A DNA stretch of 64,000 nt, taken from positions 1,116,001-1,180,000 of the forward strand of contig JARFXM010000007.1 of assembly GCA_029532625.1 (NCBI GenBank). The letters run 5' to 3'. The translations under genes were made by a program, and so were the position numbers. Position 1 is the first letter of the stretch; each line of letters starts with the position of its first letter. A model generated the notes under the pieces. It did not search any database. It was given only the letters and a program-made list of their open reading frames with translations, and was not told the DNA's origin. The DNA is from Lomentospora prolificans (Eukaryota > Ascomycota > Sordariomycetes > Microascales > Microascaceae). Shown here one piece after another: positions 35,690 through 47,655 of this stretch.

Positions 35690-38600
35690 TCATGCGGGAG
35701 TATCGCCAACGCAGAACAGCTCGATCTCGCCAACGCCGCCGGGGTACATGTTACGCATGCCCTCGCGCCACTCAAGGAAAGCGATCTGGATGTCATCATC
35801 ACTCTCGATGCTGACGTAGTCGCCATCCTCGTCTCGGTATCGAAGCTTCAACAGGCCCCTACCAATGCTGCTGCTTGTGAACCTCGCGAGCTTGGCATCA
35901 ATGCGATCGATGAGGGTTTGGTAGGTAATATTGAAAGCAACGACAAGAGTAAAGTACGTGCCGCCTTCGCAGTTGACTTTGACCTTCAATTGAGTGGGCA
36001 GAGGTAGCTCGCCATTAAAAGCATTATTGGCCATATTTGGCGGGGGAGAAACGGTTCGACCATCCATTGCCATGGGGGGCTGACCAGGCGCCGGGCCAGG
36101 GGTAGTCTGACGAGGATAGACGGGTTGGGCCGGGAATTGCGTCATTGTGCCGCCGATGCTTCCAGACGCCTGGTGCATCCGTTCGCGTTGGACACCAGGA
36201 CTCTGCGTATTCGCTCGGACAGGCAGATCCATCCGAGGAGAACCGTTCTGCGACCTAGGAATAGTGCTGTCATGATGAAGATGGGCAGGGATGCCAGGCA
36301 CCGCAGGTACGCCAGATGAGGGACCAGCACCGGCAGTGTTCCTTCTCATGTTCGGTTGGCCATTGATATCTGGGGTACTGTACGATCGGCTACGCTGCTG
36401 TTGCGCGGCGCTTGGTGGCATGCCGGGAAGAGAAGGGCCTCGGTTACCCCTTCCATAGGCATTAGGTGACGATCCGTCTCGGGAGGGAGCACGAGGCATG
36501 GCAGGCGCGGTGTATCGGTTGGTTGTATCCTCCCAAGGGGGTTGGGGGGTTGTCGTTTTCGGGAACGGATAACCGGGGGTAGCCATCATGCCGCTCGTAG
36601 TACTGGTCCTCGACGATACAGGAGAATCCGCGACAGGCGAAAAGTAGGATTCACCGAGGCGCTCGCCTGGAGAGGGTGCACCACGGCCTGACAGCTGGGT
36701 CTGAAGGCTCAGGGGTGCTGGGGGAGTCGGCAATGGGTATCTAGGAGGCGGTGGGGCACGAGCAATACCTGCGAGAGACTGGGAACTGTCGCTCGTCGCG
36801 GACCGCTGACGCAGGCTTGTGTTCGAAGCATTGCGGGGAAGCATGGTGCCTCCGGTAGATTGAGTGACGCCGAAAGGGATAGAGCCAGGAGCACCGTAGT
36901 CTTCATCATCGTCCATGTCCTGTTCCTTGTACGGGTTCTCCATCGCGCTAATGTTGTTAGCCTGAGCTCTTAGCCAAGGGAATTGTGGAGGCGCTAGATC
37001 CGGGCTGGAGGTAGATTTCGGAGCGGAATTAGCCTTCCTCTGCGCCTCGAGACCAGCGGCCCACTTCTTCATTGTCTCTTCGTTGGAGAACTTGATCGTG
37101 AAATTTTCAACACCGGGGTCGCCCTTCCACCAGATTTGGATGCTGTAGGAACCTTGTCTCGCCAGGGTTACAACTTCAGTAACATTCGTCATGAAGATTC
37201 GTCCCTTTAATTGTAGCTTCGCATTCTTATTTCGCACCTTGGGACCGGTAGACCTCGTCCTATCCTTCTTATCCTTGGATTTAGAGGCCGATGCCTCCTT
37301 ACAGCATAGCAGGATGTACTGGAAGAGATATATTTCATACTAGAGTAGCCTCCGAATTAGCATCGGAACTGGAGGGTCTGGTAGGTAGGGAGAGGAGTGT
37401 ACTCACATCTTTCTCTTGGTCAGTTCGACCCGTCACGACCGTGTAAACACCATGGAGAAGCAGGTTCCCGAACTGCTCAATACGGTGACTTCGCCAGTCA
37501 TCCACCCTCGTCTTCAAGTCCTCCATAGCTTCGTCGAGGAGATCGCGGTTTACAGCTTCGTTTGCTTTAGTCAAAACCCTCTCGGCAGCCTCGATGCCAA
37601 GAGTGAGATCCTGCTTCGTAGTTTCATCCTCTGATTTCTTGCATAGATCCTACGGGAGAGTGAGTTCCAATGTCACAAGAGATGAACATAGTCCTTAGAG
37701 GGGTTGAGGATTTACCTTGAGCAGAAGAGGATATTTCACCAGCCGTTGCATGGGTTTTAGTAGAAAGCCGTCAAGGGTATTAAAGTCTACAGCAACGGGG
37801 TGCTCAGCTGCCTGAATCTTGTCAAAGACCATGTTGGCAGTCTGCGCTGCTTTCCTCTGGTTCGCAATAAATGGTGTATAAATGTCGAATGCATCCTCGA
37901 AAGTAACAAAGGGGCTGCCCCACAACTGGTTACCGGCAGGCATGGAGTTGGTCGTCTCGACTCGGATGAGGAATCGTCGCTGGAAATCGAGAATAGCGTT
38001 GATATTGAGGAAGATCTGGTGAACAACATCTCCAGGTACGACTCCCTTCTGTTCCAGGGCCTTCTTGAGGTCGTGCAGGTTCTCGAGATCTTGCACGTAT
38101 TTGCGCTCGGTATCAACCAGTTCTTTGATGATATGGTCTCGATAGCTCATCTGTGAGCCAGCTGCCTCGTCCATAACATTTTCATCAGGATAAGGTTGGG
38201 CTTGGAGCAGAAGACCGCGCTGCTCAGCGACGTCAAGGACATAGTTTACGACTTGTGTAACCTACGTGTCATGTTAGCGAAGCTACTCCACATCTATCCA
38301 GGAAATTCCAAATGTGAAGCTGTTGAATACCACGCACGGAGAAAGTGTCAACATACCTTCACAAAACCACTGGTATCGTTACCCAGGACATCGCTAATCA
38401 CGAAACAATCCGCAGAAGGAATGTTCAAGTCTTTCAAGCAGGCTTGCACGAACTTAAATACGGCGATTTTTGACTTTTTGGATTCGGGGGCGTTCGCATT
38501 CGCTTCATCAATTCCGATAGGTTCGGCAGGTTGCAGCGCATTGAAGATGATGAGGAAAGGCATGCCCGCACGGAAAAGATTCCATAACGAGTCGACCGGC

Positions 38601-38959
38601 TCGTTGGGGTCAAGTTCTTCGAGGTACGGTTCGAGACCGGGAACCTGGTTGAGTCTCTGGCGGAGAGATAAGCATATTTGGTAGAGAGACCGGGATGCAT
38701 CGGCTTTCTGGTTGATAATATTGGCGGTGGCAATGACAGGGCCGCCAGCGCCGCTCATCGGTGTTGCAACGGCGGTCTGGGCGCTCGACAATGAGTTGAG
38801 CGATTGTGTGGAGCTGTTGAAGGCGGTAGAGCCCGAAAGCTGGCTGGTGCGTGGTGCACTGTTCATACTGCCGGCGGGGATGCCTTCCTTATCTCGGTCT
38901 CGTTTGAAGATGGGTGTCGTATTGTTTCGTATGAGGGGGGCATGCGCCATAACATCCAT
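35690..38959 (-). CDS. CDC24: Cdc42 guanine-nucleotide exchange factor Cdc24
   Basis: Four exons, 38959-38357, 38261-37716, 37649-37407 and 37339-35690, encode 1013 residues. Domain order is that of Cdc24/Scd1. A calponin-homology-like Cdc24 domain covers about 95-200 (SLYQICLSLRQRLNQVPGLE and LWNLFRAGMPF). A DH/RhoGEF domain starts near 240 (YRDHIIKELVDTERKYVQDL) and includes LKPMQRLVKYPLLLK. A PH domain follows around 450-590 (YEIYLFQYILLCCKE, IWWKGDPGVENFTIKFSNEE). A long Pro/Ser/Gly-rich linker leads to a C-terminal PB1 domain (about 920-1010; KLRYRDEDGDYVSIESDDDI). Cdc24 activates Cdc42 at sites of polarised growth, and its PB1 domain binds Bem1-type scaffolds. The linker is longer than in yeast, as is usual in filamentous fungi. 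Confidence 0.95.
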
Positions 38960-41900
38960 GGTGAGGAGAGAGTGCTGAGCCCTTGGGGTGTGTGATAGTT
39001 GGCGGCGTCTTGTTGTGGACCGTTTTCCTCAAGATCGGGGTGCGGCGGTGAGAGAGTCCGACAATAGGTGGACGGGCAAGACGTCGTTCATAGAAACATT
39101 CGAGCCACGAATCCAAAACCACACGTCGGAAAAGTCGGGGGACGTCTCTCCAATTTTTGAACGAGTGTGTTTACCTCTCCCACGTTCGGTTCGCGCTCGT
39201 AGATTAGACCCGGCAGGCGAAAAACGGGCAAAAGAGGGGAAGGCGGCGGGATCTCGATAGGCAGTTCGAATCGGCGGCGCAAGCGATGAAAATGCCAGTG
39301 AGGTCGGGTCTAGTGCTATCAAGACTGTCTCACGGTAGGGCTGTTTTCGGAGGCGAGCACATTCGTTGCGATAAATGGGAGTGGGAGTTGCGAAGAGAAA
39401 GTCTCAGGGAGGGAGGCAGGCGATCTGGGAGGAGGGCGGGTAGGTGGTTGGGTCGACGAGATGTCCACCTCTCATCCACTACACTACGGGGACAGGCGCT
39501 AGGATGCCAACTAAAGCCGCGAGTGACAGGCAGAAAAGGCGACGTTGATATAGAGAATACCACTGGCAAAAAGTCTCGTAGTAGACCTCTTCTTCTTTGC
39601 CAGCAAGAAACCAGCCCGCGTTGTCAAGTTGTTGCTGCCAGTTTGCACACTGCTTGGTGGCAGTCCGAAACGATGGATTAATGGAAATTCAGCACGACGG
39701 GGTGGTGGGTGCCATTGTGCCAGAAGGAGGGGGCGGCGTGGACCCCAGTTTCCAAAGTTGAAGGTCGATGGTACTCCGTGTCGGGGCCTCGAGTCATACG
39801 GTATTCACCTGCCCCTGGACTCCAGCTCTTTTCTCCCTTGTCTCTAGGTACCACCTCTTCCCATTGACCAGCGCTGGGGATGGGGCAATATGAGTGTACA
39901 TGGGACTCTACCCTTTACTTTCGGCCACCCGATCCTTGATAAGAGTCGGTGTACACTACTTGGCGGTACAGCCCTAACTTGTTCACAGGCGCTAGCTGCC
40001 CATGCCCCCCTACTCATAATTAGCTGGAGCTATTGCCATGCGCACGTGCCAACCAGGCCCTTGAAAGTACAAGAACCAGCCAGAAGGTAGAGTACATGAG
40101 CGAAGAAGCTCACAAAAGGTGAGGCCATGCTCGTGGCTCGTGGTTAATCTCAATCAGTCTGGTTGTAACAGCGCAACATTGACTATACAGTGTAAACGAA
40201 ACAAGTACGCAGTAGGATCCTGAACAAGCAGACAAACAGTATTCATCAACCTCGTCACATTCCCCGGGATCAGACAGGAATTGAAGAAAAGCAGCAAGGT
40301 ACATACAAGCTGAAAAGCGCGGACTCATCTGAGCCCTTATTGTTCATCCTTTAAAAAGACGCATTTCTTCTGCCATGAAAAAGAACCTTACCTTCAGGGA
40401 AGCTACATTAAAAGCTCAGGGACCTAGATTTAGTGAACAGCTTAGTGGCTTTTCAGTGTCTCTTTGACACCGTACATGCCTAATGGGTCCTGGAGCAGTG
40501 CTCACAGTGGGTCTTATCCAAGGAGATGGGCTTCCAATCCAAGGTTTGTTCAATATTATGAACCAGACCACACCAATTTCAATCCAGGGCCCCTTAATTG
40601 GACTACGAATGGAACATAGACCACAGTACGAAGGTACAACAGGGAGACCGACCTTGTTTATCACGTGATGTTTGAACTGGGCTCGGAACCAGTCTGTATC
40701 ATGATGGTGGGTTCGATACTTCCTCTCAAAGAGAGGGAAATAGACGCCCGTCAAAGCGTGTCTGCGATTATCTCGCAGACGCGTGTATAAGTTCTATTAT
40801 TGCGCCTCTATTCTCTTCGCGTTGACCGCTGACTTGGACCGAAGTCATGCTTCTTAGACAGTGTCCAGGGTCTGCTGAAGGTTCAGGTCCGGTATCCGCA
40901 AGGTTTGCGCCAAGAGCAACTGCCCGCTTCCAGAACTATTCGAAGGGACCCCCTCAGACAGCTGGCGTTATATTACACGGTCTCCAGCGAAGACTTCCAG
41001 AGCAGGTCCAGGGGAAGGTGCAGGTGGAAAGGTTTACGCTGTGGCGCTGGCTAAAAAGCTAGGTGGAAACATACTCCGTAGGGATCATACCCCAAGCCGC
41101 GTATGTATACTCCGTAATACCGATCTGCTCTTAGACTAGCACGACACACTCCAAGCGCAACAAGGAGACTACTGCGAAGAATGCACAAGGACGCATGGCC
41201 ATTCTGCGGGTTGTCGCATCGCGGGGAGTTTCTGCTTCCTCGAGGCATTGACGCAGATGGACGGTGTCTGTTTCAAATCAGTGACGAGGGACGCTAGGCC
41301 CGAATGAGATCGAGATTCTCCATCACAAGGGGAGCAGCCATGTCGATCATCATGTCACTCCCTTGTCCAGTCGAGAGTGGAACGATGGAGGCAGGCTTGC
41401 CTGACCAACTGACATATGTGAACAAAGTATTCTTCCATATTCCTACTCCCTGCAAGGGTAAAACGCGCAAAACAAAAGCCGAAGGGAAAACGTTGATGGA
41501 GTCATATGTGCACAAGTCATTCCACCAGAAGTCGCCCGGTCAGCTCAACGAAGTACAGATAAGAATCGAGTGAGCATAAAAGTAGAGTGGACTCGATGTC
41601 CAGAAATTCTCCGCGGGACCCAACATGTTGAACTGGGCACAATATTACACAAATTCAAATACTTGCAACCGGAAACATCTGGCTGAACGGGAAGGGTATC
41701 AGGTGAAATCGGCACCAATAACATTGAGAGAGAATCTGTAATATGCCGCCCCGGTCCCCTGACAGTCCGTGACCCTATTCCAGTAATTTGCCTCGCTGAA
41801 AAGATTGCCCGCCCGCCAGCAATGCCGGTCTTGTCGCTGCCTCCTTGGCACAGCAGTATGCATGGAATGCATTCAGTCCTTCTATTGTCTTACCCAAGTA

Positions 41901-43744
41901 TTTCATGGAATACGAAGGGCAATGCAGATAGAGATTTCTTCGCCACTACACAGCGAGATTAGGCCTGGCAAGAAGACACATGGCAGCCAGGAATCCCCCC
42001 CTTCTTTGTCTCTTCTCCATTCCTTCGCGTCACGCGTTTAAGAAGTAGATGAATTAGTTCAGAAAGCCAACTATCGGCCAAGACCACTCCAGGGCGCTTT
42101 GCGCGAGGACCGAGTGGTGTGGTGGTTCCAGTCAGCCAATTAACGCCTAAGTCAAACAAAGCTAAAACTGCAATCATTTCTCTGAAAAGGCCATTCCCCC
42201 GTCATTGTTCAAAGACATGGTCACCAGGCTTCTCGTGTTCCTCCCGGATGAAGGAAACTATTCTTTTACCAACGGTCTGGAAGGGCAAGACGGGGCAAAT
42301 CTTGCTTGAAAAATGGGGCAGCTCTAGGTTAAGAGGAATGTTCCTTGGGGCTTCTGTGCATTCATGGCTCGCGGGGTGGGATAACAAGTAGCACATGGTA
42401 CTTACCACGCCAGCGAGACCTCAACATTGCACCCATCGACGGGAGCATCACGGGAGCACCCTCGCTACAAAAAGTTAGGTTAGTATAAGGCACTGTATAG
42501 GTCCCTAAGCAGTTGCTGCAGCGAATCCAGGGCCGTGCGGGAACAGGGCAGCAAAGAGACCAACAGCCCCCGTCCCATGCTAGGGTTCGAGGAGCGGCTA
42601 ATTTAAAGATTGAAACAGTCCGTTCATGCAAGTTACGGGGGCTCTCTGAAGGAAGCTAACCTCTCATCATCCGATGAATCGATATACATAGGTAATAGTA
42701 TAAGGAATAGGGTATGGCGTACCATAACTCAAGGGCCCCCGGTGTAAAAAGCAGTACGGAGTACACAGTAATATCGGGAGGTTGCGGAAGGAGTTATCGC
42801 GACGAAAGGTACTTCCATTACGATGTAATAGATTGATCAAAGAATCACAAAGGCGAAGACATCGTCAAAATTCGAGGGCACTGTGGTCGTCCGATGGAGA
42901 GAGGGGCGCCACGTTTGCAAGGAAACCTTGCGGGGTGTTGCTCCAACGACAGTGCGCTATCAATAAGCCCGCAATGAAAGCTCAAGTTAAGGACACTATC
43001 CCATATGGCTTTCGCCTGGGGCCGAGGCTTATGCCACGCTTCGATATAACCATGGAAGATGCCACTTTTACAGCCACGTGAGCAGTAACAATGACATCTT
43101 GCTTTGGAGTGGAACCCGCCTTAAATCTCAATATACAACGAGGAATGCAACTTCATAATAAGGTGTTCGGAATAGCCGTGTCTACAGTAGCAACTATAAT
43201 TACGAGGTGAAGAGTTAGTCTACCCGATAGATATCTGGCTCCCCTCATATGATGCGGAACGCAAGGCGGGGAGGCAAAAGCCAGGAAAGCTTATTTCAGC
43301 CTCAGCGCAAGGCAAAAGATGCAGGCCGGTTAGCTTAGTAATACACCTGGTGAGGCAGCAACAATGTAACCACCAACTCCAACAGCAAACAAGGTGAACA
43401 GTTGTGGCGCGTCGTTTGCTTGCTCCGGACTCCAACGAGATTATCGTGCTTTGATCTTCCCGGCGGCGCATCGCTTCCTCGCTGTGGTAGATTCAATCCT
43501 TTCCCTTCCTTCTGGCCATCAAACAGTAACACCGCCAAGTCATCCCACATACACTCTCCAACAGCATCAGGAATCCCTCGCAAGACCCGATTGTGCATGA
43601 CCCAAGCCAAGGACTTCCTTCATCCAAATGATCGTTCTGCAGTCATCCTAGGTCCTTCGAACCTCCATCCGAGCCCTTTTACCCAGCCACCTCAAGTTGA
43701 ACTACCGCATACCCCCGAAAAGCCAATCTCCTGGCGACTGCGCC
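38960..43744. other. Long upstream region between CDC24 and the fwd-1-like gene
   Basis: This holds the CDC24 promoter and, towards 43.7 kb, the leader of the fwd-1-like gene. A hairpin GTCTGCGA-TTATC-TCGCAGAC lies at 40760-40780. Several small frames (for example 40110-40328 on minus with eight Cys, 41294-41515 on minus, 41304-41573 on plus) are possible micro-proteins or terminal exons, but none can be supported. No other gene was recognised. Confidence 0.45.
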
Positions 43745-46700
43745 ATGGACAGCTTTCCAACCCAGCAGCCCGACGAGGGCTACTCCGAAGATCCCCTAAA
43801 CCCCAGTTTATCCGCACACAACATGGCCGTCCCAGGTCTTCCCAGCCTTGCAGATATGCCCGACTGGCTCGCAAGGCAGCTTCCTGGCATGCCCCTTCCA
43901 ATCAAGAAGAGTAAGTTGGATATTGGCAGTCCCCGCCGCCCCATGGGGACGAGATTTCATCCCCCTTGGAACGGCATGATCCGTGACGGTGCCTATCTAC
44001 CGCGTCATTCATATATTTCCAAGCACCCCGATTCAAACAATGTGGAGCCTGGGGGACGGTTGAGGGGGGGTTGTACATGTGCTAACCTTGGCTATCCAGA
44101 GATTGCCCAAGCAGTTCTCGATGCTTTACCTACATCAGCTATCGCAGAAATCGTTGAGGCCCTTAACCCGCGACTTTATATTGATTTCGTTCACTACCTT
44201 CCCCCCGAAGTATGCTTAAAAATTCTCGAATTTCTCGATCCTACGTCTCTCATCAACGTTGCGCGATCTTGCCGAACATGGCACGCTCTTGCGCTCGACA
44301 AGAAGCTCTGGCGTCGACTTTATCATATGGAGGGTTGGTCAGTTGTCCCCTCCGAGATTCAGAAGTGGCAAGAGAGAGTCAACAAAGTGGCTGCGACCAA
44401 CCGCGAAGCCGCAGCCCAACTCGAAAGTCGGCCTTTGAACCGAAAGCGGGCTATCTCTGAAGACCATGCCGACTGCGAGATGCTCGATGCCGACAGGACA
44501 CAGCGACATTATGAGCCCGGATTTCTCAGCACAGTTCTAATGAGTCCATCATGGTCGATTGCCACCCTTCCAGGGTCTGTTACTACCCCATCCGACCATG
44601 CTACCCCAGACTCTGGTGACATCGAGATGGGCAATGCAGCGAGGAGTAAGTCCGTAGAGTTGCTTGGCAACGAGCAAGCTACATCGCAGCCACAGGGCCT
44701 CAAGGCCCCGACCAGTGACGATGCGAAATCTGCTCGGTTCCTCGAAAGTCTTCCACCCCAGCATGTTGACGGCCTAATGCCGTCCACACTTTGGAATTGG
44801 GAATCTCGCGACGACAAATATGTCATCAACTGGAAATACCTCTACTCAATGAGGAGGCGTCTCGAGTCGAACTGGGAACTTGGTCGCTTCACAAACTTCC
44901 AGTTTCCGCACCCTGACTATCCTGAGGAGGGTCATAAAGAGTGCATCTACAGTCTTCAATACACGTCTGAATATTTAGTCAGCGGCAGTCGAGATCGAAC
45001 CCTCCGGGTCTGGAGCATGCACACCCGGAGGCTGGTTCTGCCGCCGCTTGCCGCGCATTCAGGCTCTGTTCTATGCCTGCAATTCGACGCCGATCCCGAA
45101 GAAGATCTCATCGTTTCAGGGAGCAGTGACTCCGATGTCATTCTTTGGAGGTTCTCTACTGGTAAGCTTATTCAGCGACTTCACAAAGCTCACCGCGAGT
45201 CGGTGTTAAACGTCAAGTTCGACAAGCGAATCCTTGTGACTTGCTCGAAGGACAAGACAATCAAAATCTTCAATCGTCGGCCACTCCGATACGGCGATGT
45301 AGGCTACCCGCAAAGCGAGTTCGTCAACCCTGTGCCGCTCAAGGTGAAAAACTACGGCTACGAACCCAATCTTGCCGACGAGCTCCCCGTGATCGCACCA
45401 TACACCATGATTGGTGCCTTGCAAGGTCACAACGCCGCTGTCAACGCGGTTCAAATATGCGGAGACGAGGTCGTCTCCGCAAGTGGCGATAAGGCGATCA
45501 AGGTTTGGGATTGGCCCAAGCAAAAGTGCACTAGAACCATCCTAGGTCATCTTAAGGGCATTGCCTGTGTTCAGTATGACGGCAGGCGCGTCGTTAGCGG
45601 TAGCAGCGACAACGAGGTGAAGGTCTTTGACAGCTCAACCGGTCTAGAGGTAGCGAGCCTGCGTGCGCATACCCACTTGGTGAGGACCGTGCAAGCCGGG
45701 TTCGGCGACCTGCCCAACAGTGAAGAAGAGGATCGCGAAGCCGCCAGGCTTATTGATGAAGAGTATTTCAAGGCCTTGGAAACAGGTGCCGTATCACAGT
45801 CTGTGCATACGCGTTCGCATTCAAGACGACGTGGAAATGCCGGCAGTCGACGACCAGAGGATATCACCGCCTACGGTGCAAACCTCCCACCCGGTGGTGG
45901 TGGGGGGAAATATGCCCGTATTGTGTCGGGCTCCTACGATCAGAGCATCATCATATGGCGGCGTGACAAGGAGGGCATCTGGAAGGATGCCCATCATCTC
46001 CATCAGGAGAAAGCCGCCGTCGCCGCCCAACGGCAAGCGCCTCCGATGGTCAGCAGCCCTCCAGTCACGCTCCACCCTTCTGTGCGGGCCCCAACCCACC
46101 CCACCGCCGGCCCACCACCACCTACGCCGCCCACTCAGACAGCACATTCTCAGGGTCCTCCAAGCGTTCCGCCATTCGTCCCTACAACACCGCCGGACTC
46201 TTACCAGCCCATGATCAATGCCGCCGTCGCGCGTGGCCCTTCGGACCTCGAGACGGCTCTTCTAGCCTACCCTGGCATGCTTCTCAACCTCAGTCAGCTG
46301 CAGAGCGCTATTGACCGTGTCACTTCGCCGTACGTGCGTAACCAGCTACGTCAGACGGTACACAACGCTGTAGAACGTTCTCGAGAGCGCAGCAGGGCAG
46401 CCGCCTCCCATTTCCAGCAAGCGCCGAGCGCATCGACGTCAGCAGGCCAGCCCTCAACAGTCGCCCCTACGTTACCCAACCTCGCTCCTCAGCAACCCTC
46501 CCCTACATCTCATGCTACTGCTCCTTCCTCCTCTACCACGACCCCTCTTGCTCCGGCTCCCCCTCCCTCTCAGACCTCTACCCCATCACACGGGCCCGGT
46601 AGACAGGCCACGACTGCGCAAGTATCGAACGCGGCGGCGACGGCGGCTGCCACCCACGCAGCAGTGAGCGCGGCCCCGCACTCCAATCCCCAGGCTCCGC

Positions 46701-46978
46701 CCCACGCCGCTCCTCACGCTGCCCAGCATGCGGCAACCCACGGGGCAGTGGCTGCATTTGCTGCCCATCACCATCTCCACGTTGGCGCCGCAGCGCACCC
46801 GCCACAGCCGCATCATCAGCACATGGCTGACGGGACGCCAGCGAGAGTATTCAAGCTACAGTTTGACGCCCGGAGAATCATTTGTTGTAGCCAGACGAGT
46901 GTTATCGTTGGGTGGGACTTCTGCAATGGCGACGCTGAGCTCGAGGCGGTGTCTAGGTTTTTTGGGCCTATCGAGTAA
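43745..46978 (+). CDS. fwd-1: F-box/WD40 protein, FWD-1-like SCF substrate receptor
   Basis: The start is the ATG of MDSFPTQQPDEGYSED; the frame upstream has only a TTG. A likely 189-bp intron (43911-44099) has GTAAGT, GCTAAC and CCAG signals; removal keeps the frame and gives 1014 residues. Because it is in frame, a retained version would add 63 residues. An F-box (YLPPEVCLKILEFLDPTSLI, about residues 80-125) would recruit Skp1. Six WD40 blades follow between about 250 and 650 (for example VSGSRDRTLRVWSM, VVSASGDKAIKVWDW, IVSGSYDQSIIIWRR). A Pro/Ser/Ala/His-rich linker precedes a seventh blade at the very end (LQFDARRIICCSQ). This split-propeller layout and size agree with Neurospora FWD-1, the SCF subunit that targets the clock protein FRQ and other phosphoproteins. 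Orthology is inferred from architecture. Confidence 0.85.
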   Translation: MDSFPTQQPDEGYSEDPLNPSLSAHNMAVPGLPSLADMPDWLARQLPGMPLPIKKSKLDIGSPRRPMGTRFHPPWNGMIRDGAYLPRHSYISKHPDSNNVEPGGRLRGGCTCANLGYPEIAQAVLDALPTSAIAEIVEALNPRLYIDFVHYLPPEVCLKILEFLDPTSLINVARSCRTWHALALDKKLWRRLYHMEGWSVVPSEIQKWQERVNKVAATNREAAAQLESRPLNRKRAISEDHADCEMLDADRTQRHYEPGFLSTVLMSPSWSIATLPGSVTTPSDHATPDSGDIEMGNAARSKSVELLGNEQATSQPQGLKAPTSDDAKSARFLESLPPQHVDGLMPSTLWNWESRDDKYVINWKYLYSMRRRLESNWELGRFTNFQFPHPDYPEEGHKECIYSLQYTSEYLVSGSRDRTLRVWSMHTRRLVLPPLAAHSGSVLCLQFDADPEEDLIVSGSSDSDVILWRFSTGKLIQRLHKAHRESVLNVKFDKRILVTCSKDKTIKIFNRRPLRYGDVGYPQSEFVNPVPLKVKNYGYEPNLADELPVIAPYTMIGALQGHNAAVNAVQICGDEVVSASGDKAIKVWDWPKQKCTRTILGHLKGIACVQYDGRRVVSGSSDNEVKVFDSSTGLEVASLRAHTHLVRTVQAGFGDLPNSEEEDREAARLIDEEYFKALETGAVSQSVHTRSHSRRRGNAGSRRPEDITAYGANLPPGGGGGKYARIVSGSYDQSIIIWRRDKEGIWKDAHHLHQEKAAVAAQRQAPPMVSSPPVTLHPSVRAPTHPTAGPPPPTPPTQTAHSQGPPSVPPFVPTTPPDSYQPMINAAVARGPSDLETALLAYPGMLLNLSQLQSAIDRVTSPYVRNQLRQTVHNAVERSRERSRAAASHFQQAPSASTSAGQPSTVAPTLPNLAPQQPSPTSHATAPSSSTTTPLAPAPPPSQTSTPSHGPGRQATTAQVSNAAATAAATHAAVSAAPHSNPQAPPHAAPHAAQHAATHGAVAAFAAHHHLHVGAAAHPPQPHHQHMADGTPARVFKLQFDARRIICCSQTSVIVGWDFCNGDAELEAVSRFFGPIE

Positions 46979-47655
46979 TTATCCTAGGAGTTTTGAGGAT
47001 CATGTACCTTTCAGAGAGTCGGCCCCCGTGAGATCATTTCAAACACAAATAGAGGAGAGAAACATGCTCAAAGGGGGGCGAGGTAAAGAAAAGAAAAGCA
47101 AAGAAAATATGGAAAATGAACTGTAAACGGACTGGGGCTACGTATCCAGGAAACCGTTTCTACACTTTGTAGATGGTTAGGGAACATGGGTACGGAATAT
47201 CGCTTATTTCTCGATCGGTGCACATCGGCTGTTGCGAGGCGCAAACACGAACACAATCGACCGGACCATTCATATTTGTCACACAGGCGTCGAGCTTCCA
47301 ATAGGATCGCCACCACACTCGCTAATGGGCGCGGATAAGGAAAAGAGTATTTGGTGGACAGAGCATCCGGTACAGCCTTGTATTAATAACAGTATCTCCT
47401 TTTACAATCACGATTCATTTTTGAGTAAGCACCGTGTTGCTTTTATGAACCCGGCCTTTTGGGATACTATAGGACAGTGGCCTCCGCCTAACAAAAACAA
47501 TCTCGTCCGGTAAGAATAATCTTCTCGAGTTCGTCAAAGCCCATGTAGACGGTTAATGTATTCGTGATTCGATACAAGATGCTAGAAACTGCATTTGCAT
47601 GACAAAGAAGTCAACGCCCCAAAACGCCACGTTATACCGTTGAAGCCACCGCCGT
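46979..47655. other. Convergent intergenic region, fwd-1-like / VPS60
   Basis: The shared 3' flank of two convergent genes. No additional gene or RNA was recognised. Confidence 0.6.

Noticed and set aside
41071..41116. Recurring TACTCCGTA / CGGAGTAC motif (also near 10339, 39771, 42754, 52977, 53754 and 63236)
   Set aside because: The seven-base core occurs about as often as expected by chance in 64 kb on two strands; the eight-base form is mildly enriched, but no consistent position relative to genes was seen.
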